From Ignavibacteria bacterium (GTDB taxonomy: Bacteria; Bacteroidota; Ignavibacteria; Kapaibacteriales; UBA4661): 64,000 nt of DNA. This document shows, in pieces, positions 1 through 8,424 of the stretch. The translations under genes were made by a program, and so were the position numbers. Below the pieces are notes generated by a model. It searched no databases, was not told the origin of the DNA, and saw only the letters and a list, made by a program, of their open reading frames with translations. The stretch spans positions 35,083 through 99,082 of the forward strand of contig JACVZY010000003.1 in assembly GCA_014654705.1 (NCBI GenBank), read 5' to 3'. How positions within the stretch are numbered: the stretch's first letter is position 1; each line of letters begins with the position of its first letter.

Positions 1-120
1 GGTTTCAATTATCACTATATCATCACCGGAGAGGGTGACCGCTATGCGCCGGACGAAGATGAAATCCTCGAAATTCAACGTGGAAACAAGGATTTACGAG
101 CACTCGTAAGCGAAGACGGA
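1..120 (+). other. Open coding-like frame in phase with the downstream kinase gene
   Basis: Frame 1 is open from the left edge of the window and runs without a stop into the receiver-kinase gene that begins at the GTG at 121. The roughly 40 codons look coding: they are rich in Asp and Glu and their codon choice resembles nearby genes. The other two forward frames are closed (TGA at 34-36, TAA at 107-109). Either the kinase protein starts further upstream and the GTG is internal, or this is the end of another protein fused in frame. I do not recognise a domain in these residues. Confidence 0.45.
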
Positions 121-1254
121 GTGATAACACAAAAGAAAATTCTTATTATCGAAGACCACAGCCAAATGCGCCATTTGATAGAGCGCCATTTAAAGAAAGA
201 GGGGTATTTGGTGCTGGGTGCGGGCGACGGCACTGAAGGCTTGGCAATGGCAAAAGAACATATTCCTGATGTTATTATCTCCGATATTTTGATGCCTGGT
301 CTGAGTGGTTATGAGGTCTTGAAGGAAATTCGCGCCGACTTGCACACCACGCATATCCCGCTTTTGTTCATTTCCAGCAAGGCAGACACTACCGAAATCC
401 GCCACGCAATGAACCTCGGCGCAGACGACTACCTCACCAAACCCATTCAAATCAAAGAACTCATGCACGCCGTTCATGCTCGTCTCCACAAAAGCGCTCT
501 TGTGCAGCGGCAGATGGATTCAGTCTTGCAGAAGATTCGCTCCGGTTTTGTTCGTGTGCTTCCACACGAGTTCCGTACGCCACTTTCCACAATTATCGGC
601 GGCACAAAATACATCATTGATTCTTTTGAGACGCTCTCCAAGCCCGAAATCCTTGAACTGCTTAAAATGGTCAATAGCTCGACCAACAACCTCAACCGTC
701 TTTTGGAAAAAATCTTGCTCTATGCCAAACTGGAATCCATTGCCCACGAAGGCGAAGAAGGTTTGGAGCAGCTCGGACGGCGCGTTGCCGATAATGCAGG
801 TGATACCATTTCGGATGTGGTGTTGGATGCGGCACAGGAACAAAACCGCATGAAAGATATTGAACTTAATATCGAAGAAGAAAATATCACGATTGGTATT
901 AACGCTGTCTATTTGACCACACTGATTACCGAGCTGATGGACAATGCCATGAAATTCTCTCAAGCCGGTACGCCGATTGTCGTCGCGGTCAAGCAAGAGG
1001 AGGATATGTGCCTCATCTCCATGCGTGATGAGGGGCGCGGCATGAGTTCGTCACAAATAAAAAATATCGGTGCCTTTACGCAATTCGACCGCGAGATGTA
1101 TGAGCAGCAGGGCATTGGTCTTGGTTTCTCCATCATCGCACGAATTGTAGATTTATTTGGCGGGAAACTCACCATCAAAAGTGAGCCGGCAAAAGGGACG
1201 CTGGTTACAGTAGCGCTACCGCTTACAGCGCCCACCAAAGGACGGAAGAACTGA
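121..1254 (+). CDS. Response regulator receiver-histidine kinase fusion protein
   Basis: A soluble two-component protein with an N-terminal CheY-like receiver followed by a histidine kinase core. The receiver (residues about 5-125) has the acidic pair in IIEDH, the phospho-acceptor Asp in IISDILMPG, and the conserved Lys in YLTKP. The dimerisation/phosphotransfer helix carries the H-box LPHEFRTPL near residue 147. The ATPase domain shows an N-box (ELMDNAMKF), a G1 motif (RDEGRGM) and a G2 motif (GIGLGFSI). There is no membrane segment, so input must reach it by phosphotransfer or protein contact. The order receiver-then-kinase with no second output domain suggests a relay component. GTG at 121 gives a typical N-terminus, but the frame is open upstream to the window edge, so the true start may be earlier. 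A strong terminator follows. Confidence 0.85.
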   Translation: MITQKKILIIEDHSQMRHLIERHLKKEGYLVLGAGDGTEGLAMAKEHIPDVIISDILMPGLSGYEVLKEIRADLHTTHIPLLFISSKADTTEIRHAMNLGADDYLTKPIQIKELMHAVHARLHKSALVQRQMDSVLQKIRSGFVRVLPHEFRTPLSTIIGGTKYIIDSFETLSKPEILELLKMVNSSTNNLNRLLEKILLYAKLESIAHEGEEGLEQLGRRVADNAGDTISDVVLDAAQEQNRMKDIELNIEEENITIGINAVYLTTLITELMDNAMKFSQAGTPIVVAVKQEEDMCLISMRDEGRGMSSSQIKNIGAFTQFDREMYEQQGIGLGFSIIARIVDLFGGKLTIKSEPAKGTLVTVALPLTAPTKGRKN

Positions 1255-1280
1255 TAAAACCGATTACCAACACAACAAAC

Positions 1281-1327
1281 AAACAAGCCGCATCAGCAAT
1301 TATTGCTGATGCGGCTTGTTTTATTTC
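1281..1327 (+). terminator. Intrinsic terminator after the receiver-kinase gene
   Basis: Two 19-base arms (1281-1299 and 1303-1321) are perfect reverse complements around a 3-base loop, followed by TTTTATTT. It lies 27 bases past the kinase stop codon. The stem is nearly perfect on both strands, so it may also act on the minus strand for the Uma2 gene that ends at 1404. Confidence 0.85.
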
Positions 1328-1403
1328 GTTTTGTACTCAATTTTGTACTCGCTCGCGGATTATATGAAGGGTAGATTTCAAAAAGTGTGGGTTGGTGTAG
1401 CAA

Positions 1404-1988
1404 TTACACCGAAGAATCAGACGGGAAAAGCGTTGTGAGCGAGACAGTACCGAATGTTCCGAAGGGAAGCAAAAGCACATTGTCGCCTTGAATCACTTCA
1501 CATGACGAATACACTGCTCCATGAGGCTCGGTGTAAACTTCTACGGTGCGATCATTGAGATTAACAAGCCAATAGCAGGGGATTCCTGCGTTGGCATATA
1601 GTTCAGCCTTTTTGCGGTCGAGAGCAAGGGAAGATAATGCGACTTCTACGACTAATACCGTCTCTGCACCCTTTGGGTGGCGCTCCGCATAGTTATCCGC
1701 AGCGCCGTACACAATCACAATATCAGGCTCCGGCTCAGAAAGTACAAGGGCAAGAGGTTCTTCTTTGCGAAGGCTAAATTCTTGACTGAGAATGAGAAGT
1801 AATGCGGCTTGCAACCGTGAAACCGTGATAGTGTGAAGCGGCGTTTTGGGCATTTTTTCGAGAATAAAGCCGTTGATAAGCTCCACATTCGATTGCAGCA
1901 ACCCGCTCTCGCCCATCAAACGATATTGTTCCGGCGTGATAGGTGCAAAGCGGCTCCGAATAGTAGATTCATCCAGAAGAAAACTCAT
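1404..1988 (-). CDS. Uma2-family (DUF820) putative PD-(D/E)XK endonuclease
   Basis: A 194-residue protein of the Uma2 family, which adopts a restriction-endonuclease-like fold; the biological role of these proteins is not established. Visible family features are an N-terminal segment ending in SNVELINGFILEKMP, the PEPDIVIV strand carrying the metal-binding Asp, the VLVVEVALSS strand with the Glu, and the DRKKAELYANAGIPCYWLVN segment typical of the C-terminal half. I use the ATG at 1988 because it has AAGG about 9 bases upstream and fits the family N-terminus; an in-frame start at 2126 would add 46 residues that do not look like the family. It stands alone between two terminating transcripts. 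Confidence 0.8.
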   Translation of the reverse strand: MSFLLDESTIRSRFAPITPEQYRLMGESGLLQSNVELINGFILEKMPKTPLHTITVSRLQAALLLILSQEFSLRKEEPLALVLSEPEPDIVIVYGAADNYAERHPKGAETVLVVEVALSSLALDRKKAELYANAGIPCYWLVNLNDRTVEVYTEPHGAVYSSCEVIQGDNVLLLPFGTFGTVSLTTLFPSDSSV

Positions 1989-2164
1989 CGCTGTACCTTG
2001 CAAAGAAATGTAACCATGGTGATAAGCTTTGTTGCTAGGAGTGTTTAGAAAACTAATTAGACTATGCAAGCAGAATTTACTAAAAAAAACGCCATACCAC
2101 AAAGGCTTTTTCATTGCCAGCGCCATATCGCCAGCGTCCTGCGGTGCTCGTTAATTTTATATTC

Positions 2165-4891
2165 TCATGCATCCACCATTGCCCGCAGTTCCGCAAGTAC
2201 CGTCAATGCTTGGATGGGAGTAAGTGTATTCACTTCTATTTTCCTGATTCGCTCACGGATCTTATCATCACGGATTTCAAACAGCGAGAACTGCGGCTCG
2301 GCTTCGGAGGCTTGGGCGCTCGTTGCTTTGTCGTTCGGCGTTTGCAGGCTCGCTATCTGCGGAATAATCGCATCGTAATTCGTAATTCGTAATTCTTCTT
2401 TCTTCTCCCCTTCCAGCGCCTGCATGACTACTCGCGCCCGCTCGGTAAGCTCTTTCGGCAGTCCAGCCATTTCTGCGACATGAATGCCGAAAGAGTGGTC
2501 GGCAGTGCCTTCCACCACGCGCCGTGTGAAGATAATGCTTGCCCCCACTTCTTGTACGTCCGCCTTGTAGTTACGCGCTTTTGGAAGTCGCTCGGTGATG
2601 GAGGTCATTTCGTGATAATGCGTAGCAAAGAGCGTTTTTGCGCCCGTGTGGTCGTGGAGATACTCCGCAATCGCCCATGCAATCGCTATCCCGTCAAATG
2701 TCGCCGTGCCTCGCCCCACCTCATCCAGAAGAATAAGACTCTTGCGCGTGGCATTGTTGATAATGTTCGCCGCCTCCTGCATCTCCACCAAAAATGTACT
2801 TTCGCCCGCCGTGATATTGTCCTGTGCACCGACACGGGTAAAAATGCGGTCTGTCAGCCCGATGGTTGCTTGCTTTGCAGGCACAAACGCGCCAATATGT
2901 GCCAGAAGCGTTATCAAGCCAATTTGCCGCAAGTAGCTGGATTTGCCCGACATATTGGGTCCCGTAATAATGTGCATCTGCTCTGTGCTTGTGTCCATGC
3001 GGGTCGAGTTAGGAACATATTTCTCACCAATGGGTAAAAGCCGCTCCACAACCGGATGACGACCGCCTTCGATGACGAGCGATTCGGATTCATCCACCGC
3101 TGGGCAGACGTAATCATATTCCCGTGCGGCTTGCGCAAAACTTTGCAAACAATCAATCGCCGCCACGAGTGCTGCGTTATGCTGCACGTCGGCGGCAAAT
3201 TCGCTCAATTCCGTGCGGAGGCGCTGAAAAATGGCACGTTCCGTGTCGGCAAGCCGCTCTTCGGCACTCAGAATTTTTGCCTCCATTTCTTTGAGTTCAG
3301 GCGTGGTGTAGCGCTCGCCATTAGTGAGAGTTTGCTTGCGCTGGTAATGCTCCGGCGCTTTATTCTTGTGCGTATTGGAAATTTCAATATAATACCCAAA
3401 AACACCCGTAAAACCGACCTTTAGCGACGGAATACCTGTTGCGGCACGCTCCCGCTCCTGATATTCCGCAATCCAATTTTTACCCGAATACATCACGTTC
3501 ACAATTTCGTCCAGTTCCGGCGCAAAGCCTGTGCGAAAGACACCACCGCCGCCCACCTGCGCAGAAGGTTCTTCTACAAGAGCAGATTTGATGCGCTCCA
3601 CAAGGGCGCTCATGTCGCGCAAGGATTGCACCGAGCGTTCCAATGCCTCCGGCGCATTGGAAGTTGCTTTGGTGGTTGAATCGGTGGTCGCGCTCAAGCC
3701 TGTGCAAAGCTCTTTCACACGCGGCAATCGTGCAAGCGTTTTGCCCAGCGCAACCACATCGCGCGGCGTAGCGCGTCCCGTCGAAATTTTGGCAATGAGC
3801 CTTTCAATATCGCCCATCTGCCCCAGTTCCGCACGGAGAGCCGCACGCACGTTGTCGTGCTGGAACATTGCCGCAACGGCGCTCTGACGCTGATGTATCT
3901 GCTGTAAACGTCTGAGCGGGCGCGTAATCCATTTCTTGAAGAGGCGGCTTCCCATCGGAGTTTCGGTCTTGTCCAGAATTCCAATAAGCGTTCCTTCGCG
4001 CGAAGAATCATTCATGCTGAAGGTAATCTCAAGATTACGCTTGGTAGCAAAGTCCAACGTCATATATTCGCTGGGATTAAAGAGCGACACGCGCTGAATG
4101 TGCGGTAGCTGCCCTTTTTGCGCTTCTTGAATGTAGTGCAGCACCACGCCCGCAGCCCCCACGCCCGCTGTTAGTTCTTCAATGCCAAAGCCCTTCAGGT
4201 TTTGCGTCTTGAAGTGGCGTAAAAGCGTATCTCTACCAAAATTTTCTTCAAAAATCCAGTCTTCCAGCCGCGTGAGGGCGGGCGAAACATTTGCAGGAAA
4301 TGCCTTGCGAATGTGCGGTGTGAGAGTGTCCACCTTGCCTTTGGGAAGAAGGATTTCTGCGGGTTGCAGGGTTTCCAGTAATGTGGCGAGGTGCTCTTCG
4401 TCGGTCTCGGTCGTGAAAAATTCACCCGTTGAAATATCGGCACAACTTACGCCGACAATGGCAATTGCTTTTGCTCCCATGCCGCTTGCGAGCGGTGCAA
4501 GCGCAGCTACGTAGTTATTCCGCCGCGCATCAAGTAATTTTTCATTGAACGCCACGCCCGGCGTAACGACTTCGACTACATCTCGCCGCACGATTCCACG
4601 CGCTTGCTTGGGGTCTTCCAGCTGCTCGCAAACAGCAACGCGGTATCCGGCACGGACAAGTTTCGGGAGGTAATTGTCCAATTGATGATGCGGAAAGCCA
4701 GCAAGCGGGGTTTCTTCCGCACCACCGTTGTTGCGCTTGGTCAGCGTGATTCCACAGGCTTTGGCGGTAATGACCGCATCTTCCTCGAAGGTTTCAAAAA
4801 AATCGCCCAGCCGAAAGAGCAGGACGGTATCGGGGTGTTTTTTCTTGATCTGGCTGTATTGCCGCATGAGCGGTGTTTGCTTGTCTGCCAT
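2165..4891 (-). CDS. mutS: DNA mismatch repair protein MutS
   Basis: MutS recognises mismatches and small loops and, with ATP, recruits MutL. The N-terminal mismatch-binding domain contains the Phe-x-Glu motif within GDFFETF near residue 30. Later come the connector, lever and clamp domains, and the ABC-type ATPase with Walker A GPNMSGKSS, Walker B/signature region LDEVGRGTATFDG and the ATHYHEM switch His. At 908 residues from the ATG at 4891 it is slightly longer than the usual 850-880. The alternative start at 4987 adds 32 residues not typical of MutS. Near the C-terminus a run of three AATTACG heptamers is inserted in frame (residues ELRITNYD). No neighbouring mutL is present in the window. 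Confidence 0.97.
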   Translation of the reverse strand: MADKQTPLMRQYSQIKKKHPDTVLLFRLGDFFETFEEDAVITAKACGITLTKRNNGGAEETPLAGFPHHQLDNYLPKLVRAGYRVAVCEQLEDPKQARGIVRRDVVEVVTPGVAFNEKLLDARRNNYVAALAPLASGMGAKAIAIVGVSCADISTGEFFTTETDEEHLATLLETLQPAEILLPKGKVDTLTPHIRKAFPANVSPALTRLEDWIFEENFGRDTLLRHFKTQNLKGFGIEELTAGVGAAGVVLHYIQEAQKGQLPHIQRVSLFNPSEYMTLDFATKRNLEITFSMNDSSREGTLIGILDKTETPMGSRLFKKWITRPLRRLQQIHQRQSAVAAMFQHDNVRAALRAELGQMGDIERLIAKISTGRATPRDVVALGKTLARLPRVKELCTGLSATTDSTTKATSNAPEALERSVQSLRDMSALVERIKSALVEEPSAQVGGGGVFRTGFAPELDEIVNVMYSGKNWIAEYQERERAATGIPSLKVGFTGVFGYYIEISNTHKNKAPEHYQRKQTLTNGERYTTPELKEMEAKILSAEERLADTERAIFQRLRTELSEFAADVQHNAALVAAIDCLQSFAQAAREYDYVCPAVDESESLVIEGGRHPVVERLLPIGEKYVPNSTRMDTSTEQMHIITGPNMSGKSSYLRQIGLITLLAHIGAFVPAKQATIGLTDRIFTRVGAQDNITAGESTFLVEMQEAANIINNATRKSLILLDEVGRGTATFDGIAIAWAIAEYLHDHTGAKTLFATHYHEMTSITERLPKARNYKADVQEVGASIIFTRRVVEGTADHSFGIHVAEMAGLPKELTERARVVMQALEGEKKEELRITNYDAIIPQIASLQTPNDKATSAQASEAEPQFSLFEIRDDKIRERIRKIEVNTLTPIQALTVLAELRAMVDA
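2376..2396 (-). repeat. Triplet of a 7-bp direct repeat inside mutS
   Basis: Three consecutive copies of the heptamer TAATTCG/AATTACG (third copy imperfect on the edge) lie in the coding region between the ATPase domain and the C-terminal helices of MutS. Read in the gene's frame they give the short peptide LRITNYD in a linker, so the insertion is tolerated. Confidence 0.75.
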
Positions 4892-5356
4892 TGGTGCGTG
4901 CGGTTTTTCGGGTAGATTGGTTTGGGTCAAATGTTCCGCAATATAGCACAAAAATACAGCACTAAACGTGCGGTTTTTTGCTGGCAATAGTCTGGAGAAA
5001 TTTTCCTATCCCTGAACGGATTTTTGCAGGAAATTTTTCAGTCTCCATCTCGTTTGACCATGCACCTCAACTACACTTTTCCCTTTCTCCGGCGCTCGCG
5101 CTTTTGTGCGCTCCGGTAAAAATGGAGGTAGTTTCTATTCCCAACGATTATGGAATCAATTTCACTCCTTGACATCAAGTCTTCAGCCATCGGATACCAG
5201 CTCAAATTTTCCACTGTAAGCATTTTGTAACACGCTTCCATAATTGGTGAATCGCTGAATTTTGTTATTTTATGCGATAATGGTGTGTGTGCTTTTTTTG
5301 CTCACATAATTCCTTTTCGTTACCTCTTCTCACCTCTTCATTTGCCCCTTTACGGT
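4892..5356. other. Intergenic region between divergent mutS and ppk1
   Basis: About 465 bases that should carry the promoters of both mutS and ppk1. I see no clear sigma-factor boxes or operators. A 56-codon open frame on the minus strand (5071-5241) looks mildly protein-like, with a basic C-terminus, but has no recognisable family and no convincing ribosome binding site, so I do not call it a gene. Confidence 0.5.
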
Positions 5357-7651
5357 ATGCCTGTTACCAAAGCTGAAAAACCTGAGCGCGTTGACCAAAA
5401 GCGTATAGACCTAAGCGACCCCTTGTACTACATCAACCGCGAACTAAGCTGGATTGCCTTCAACCAACGGGTCTTGGAGGAGGCAGAAGATACCACGAAT
5501 CCACTCTTGGAGCGGCTCAAGTTCCTTGCCATTTTTAGCGCAAATTTGGACGAATTTTTTATGATTCGCGTTGCCGGCTTGAAAGAGCAGTTGGACGCGG
5601 GGGTGGTGAATTTGGCAGTGGACGAAATGTCTGCCGCGGAACAATTACACGCCATACGGGAACGTATTTTGCCGCTGATTGCGCATCAATCAACACTTTT
5701 GCGCGAACTTCTGCCGCAGCTTGCCGAAGCGGGCATTGTGATTCACTCCTACGATAAGCTCAATTCTCGCGACCGCGCCGCGCTGGAGGAGTATTTCTAC
5801 CAGACCGTTTTTCCACTGCTCACACCGTTAGCGATTGATTCTGGGCATCCGTTCCCGCAGGTGCTGAATCGTAGTTTGAACATTCTTTTCACTATCCAAA
5901 GCCCCGATGAGCCGGATGAGCGCCGTGCGGCGGTCTTGCAGCTCCCGCAAGTTCTTTCGCGGTTTGTGCCGCTCAAGCGCAAGTCGGGATACCATTTTGT
6001 ACTGATGGAAGAAGTAATTCAGGCTCATTCCGATGCGCTTTTCCCTGGCTTGCACGTAGTGGAATCGTACAATTTTCGTGTCTCACGCGATGCCGATATT
6101 GAAATTGCCGAAGACGAGGCAAGTGACCTACTGACCGAAATGGAAGAGCAAGTCCGCCAACGCAGATGGGGAGCCGCTGTGCGACTGGAACTAGACGAGA
6201 GAGCGCCTGAAAACCTCCGCGAACTTCTGATGACGCTTCTCGACCTGACCAATGAAGATGTGTATGCTGTGAGCGGACCGCGCAATATCTCGGACTTCAT
6301 GGGACTGACGGGCTTGGATGCGCGGCAACTACGCTACCCGTCCTTCAGCACCCGCGTTTTGCCTCGTTTTAATGCGGAATCATCGAACCCCGCAGCGCTC
6401 TTTGCGGCTATTCGGCAGCAAGATATTATCGTGCATCATCCGTTCGATTCTTTTTCCAATCACGTTGTAAAATTTGCCCTTGCCGCTGCCGAAGACCCTG
6501 CGGTGCTGGCAATAAAAGTAACACTCTACCGTGCGGGACGAAAATCGCCCGTAGTGGATGCGCTTATCAAAGCCGCGCAAAACGGGAAACAGGTAACTGC
6601 TTTCGTGGAACTCAAAGCCCGCTTTGACGAAGAAAATAATATCCTGTGGGCGCGAGAACTGGAAAAAGCAGGTGTTCATGTGGTCTATGGTATTATGGGA
6701 TTGAAGACCCACGCCAAAATCATGATGGTCGTGCGCAAGGACGACGATAAAATTCGCACCTACGTCCACCTTGCTACCGGGAACTACAACCAAGTAACAG
6801 CGCGGATATACACCGATTTGGGATACTTCACTGCCCGCGAAGATTTTGGATCGGATGCTATCAATCTTTTCAATTTTTTGACGGGGTATTCGCAGTGCAA
6901 GACGTGGCGGCAGTTTGCCATCGCACCGATAACGCTCGCCGATGTTCTGCTCATGCTCATTCGTCGTGAGACCGAATCGCATACGCCGGAGAATCCGGGT
7001 GAAATCGTCGCGAAGTTGAATGCGCTTGTGGACGAAAAAATCATTCGGGCGCTCTACCGCGCTTCGCAAAAAGGCGTAAAGATTAAGTTGCTCGTGCGTG
7101 GCGTATGCTGCTTGCGTCCGGGTGTGCCGGGTGTGAGCGAGAATATCGAAGTGCGCAGTATCGTGGGGCGCTTTCTGGAGCACAGCCGCATTGCATACTT
7201 CAAAAACAGTGGCGATGAGGAAATTTACCTTTCCAGTGCCGACTGGATGCCGCGCAATCTCTATCGCCGTGTGGAGGTGATGTTTCCTGTGCCGGAGCCG
7301 AGCGCGAAGACACAAATCAAACATTTTCTGAATGTCTATTGGAGCGATACCGCCAAATCGCGTATTCTCAAGCCCGACGGTAGTTATGAAAAATTAGGCG
7401 ACCGCATCAAAACGAAGGATAAAAAACTCTTCTCCTCTCAGCAGCATTTCTTGAACGAGCTGCGCTTGTACTCTAAAGGTGCAGCCACAGGCGGAGCCAG
7501 CCTTGACGACATTCAAGCACTACTTTTTTCACCGAGCCTTTTTTCTCAAGACCCAGCACCGCCATCGCAAGCAAACGCTGAACAAAAAAGCAATCATCAT
7601 AAAAATACCCCGCAAGGAGCGAAGAATAATGCCGCACATACTCAATCCTAA
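5357..7651 (+). CDS. ppk1: Polyphosphate kinase 1
   Basis: Ppk1 reversibly transfers the gamma phosphate of ATP to inorganic polyphosphate. The N-terminal domain begins with the conserved YINRELSWIAFNQRVLEEA and the segment FLAIFSANLDEFFMIRVAGL. The autophosphorylated catalytic His lies in YVHLATGNYN near residue 471, and the second conserved His is in EHSRIAYF near residue 612. The ATG at 5357 yields 764 residues, a little above the family's usual 690-720; the extra length is a polar tail after the catalytic core, in which the next gene starts. The upstream in-frame start at 5285 adds 24 hydrophobic residues not expected for a cytosolic enzyme. The 3' end overlaps the carbonic anhydrase gene by 23 bases, indicating co-transcription. 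Confidence 0.96.
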   Translation: MPVTKAEKPERVDQKRIDLSDPLYYINRELSWIAFNQRVLEEAEDTTNPLLERLKFLAIFSANLDEFFMIRVAGLKEQLDAGVVNLAVDEMSAAEQLHAIRERILPLIAHQSTLLRELLPQLAEAGIVIHSYDKLNSRDRAALEEYFYQTVFPLLTPLAIDSGHPFPQVLNRSLNILFTIQSPDEPDERRAAVLQLPQVLSRFVPLKRKSGYHFVLMEEVIQAHSDALFPGLHVVESYNFRVSRDADIEIAEDEASDLLTEMEEQVRQRRWGAAVRLELDERAPENLRELLMTLLDLTNEDVYAVSGPRNISDFMGLTGLDARQLRYPSFSTRVLPRFNAESSNPAALFAAIRQQDIIVHHPFDSFSNHVVKFALAAAEDPAVLAIKVTLYRAGRKSPVVDALIKAAQNGKQVTAFVELKARFDEENNILWARELEKAGVHVVYGIMGLKTHAKIMMVVRKDDDKIRTYVHLATGNYNQVTARIYTDLGYFTAREDFGSDAINLFNFLTGYSQCKTWRQFAIAPITLADVLLMLIRRETESHTPENPGEIVAKLNALVDEKIIRALYRASQKGVKIKLLVRGVCCLRPGVPGVSENIEVRSIVGRFLEHSRIAYFKNSGDEEIYLSSADWMPRNLYRRVEVMFPVPEPSAKTQIKHFLNVYWSDTAKSRILKPDGSYEKLGDRIKTKDKKLFSSQQHFLNELRLYSKGAATGGASLDDIQALLFSPSLFSQDPAPPSQANAEQKSNHHKNTPQGAKNNAAHTQS

Positions 7652-8168
7652 TCTTGTTACTATTGCCCCCTACAAAGGCATTATGCCGCGTCTGCACGAG
7701 AGTGTTACCCTTTTCGACGGAGTGCGCATTACAGGCGATGTGGAAATGGGCGAAGACTGCACTGTTTGGTATAACTCCGTGATTCGTGGCGATGTGAACA
7801 CGATTCGGATTGGCAAGCGAACCAATGTGCAGGATTTGTGTATGCTCCACGTTACGCACGAAAAGCACCCGCTTGTCATTGGCAATGATGTAACGCTTGG
7901 ACATTCGGTGGTGGTGCATGGTTGTACGATTCACGATTTCGCTCTTGTCGGCATGGGTGCCCGTGTTTTGGATGGTGTGGTTGTCAATTCGCACTCCATT
8001 ATCGCCGCCGGTGCAATCGTGCGCGAGCGCTTTATTGTGCCGTCGGGTGTACTGGTGGCGGGAATTCCTGCAAAAATTATCCGAGACCTCACCGATGCTG
8101 ACCGTGCAATGATTACGGCTATTCCGCCGCGCTATGTGGACGTAGCTGCAGAGTATCGAAAGGGGTAG
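7629..8168 (+). CDS. Gamma-class carbonic anhydrase family protein
   Basis: A 179-residue left-handed beta-helix protein of the gamma carbonic anhydrase/YrdA/PaaY group. Hexapeptide-type turns run from about residue 20 to 150. The RGDVNTIRIGKRTNVQD segment is diagnostic, and the His residues expected to bind the metal are present in MLHVTH and GHSVVVHGC. Members hydrate CO2 or act in other acyl-transfer-like roles, so exact activity is not certain. The start at 7629 is fixed by an AAGGAG ribosome binding site 9 bases upstream, which lies inside the end of ppk1. Confidence 0.92.
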   Translation: MPHILNPNLVTIAPYKGIMPRLHESVTLFDGVRITGDVEMGEDCTVWYNSVIRGDVNTIRIGKRTNVQDLCMLHVTHEKHPLVIGNDVTLGHSVVVHGCTIHDFALVGMGARVLDGVVVNSHSIIAAGAIVRERFIVPSGVLVAGIPAKIIRDLTDADRAMITAIPPRYVDVAAEYRKG

Positions 8169-8214
8169 TAGCTTTTCAATATACCCGATTGTGTTTACAT
8201 CTGATGTACATCTG

Positions 8215-8392
8215 AGAGGTTGTTTGAAAAGTCAAAAAAGATTTAAAAAAGCGTTCAATACCCGGCGGTTGAGGGATATGAATATGACTTCTCACCCCTC
8301 CAGTCTGAGCATTGCCCAGTAGATATACTCAAGTCGATGATTCACCTTTTGCTTCGCAGATTGGCGAAAAAATGACTTTTCAAACAACCTCT
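8215..8392. mobile_element. MITE-like element with 20-bp terminal inverted repeats
   Basis: Positions 8215-8234 and 8373-8392 are perfect 20-base reverse complements bounding a 178-bp non-coding segment in the gap between the carbonic anhydrase and pbpC genes, which converge here. The ends (AGAGGTTGTTTGAAAAGTCA) resemble in style the terminal repeats of IS5-type elements. The interior has no open frame of note. I could not identify a target-site duplication, so the element could instead be a large hairpin repeat. Confidence 0.5.
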
Positions 8393-8424
8393 ACGAAGCC
8401 TTCCGACGAACGCAGATAGCCCAC

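Noticed and set aside
5071..5241. 56-codon minus-strand frame upstream of ppk1
   Set aside because: No family match, no ribosome binding site, and it lies in the shared promoter region; kept only as a remark in the intergenic entry.
6380..7324. 314-codon minus-strand frame inside ppk1
   Set aside because: Antisense shadow of a highly conserved gene.
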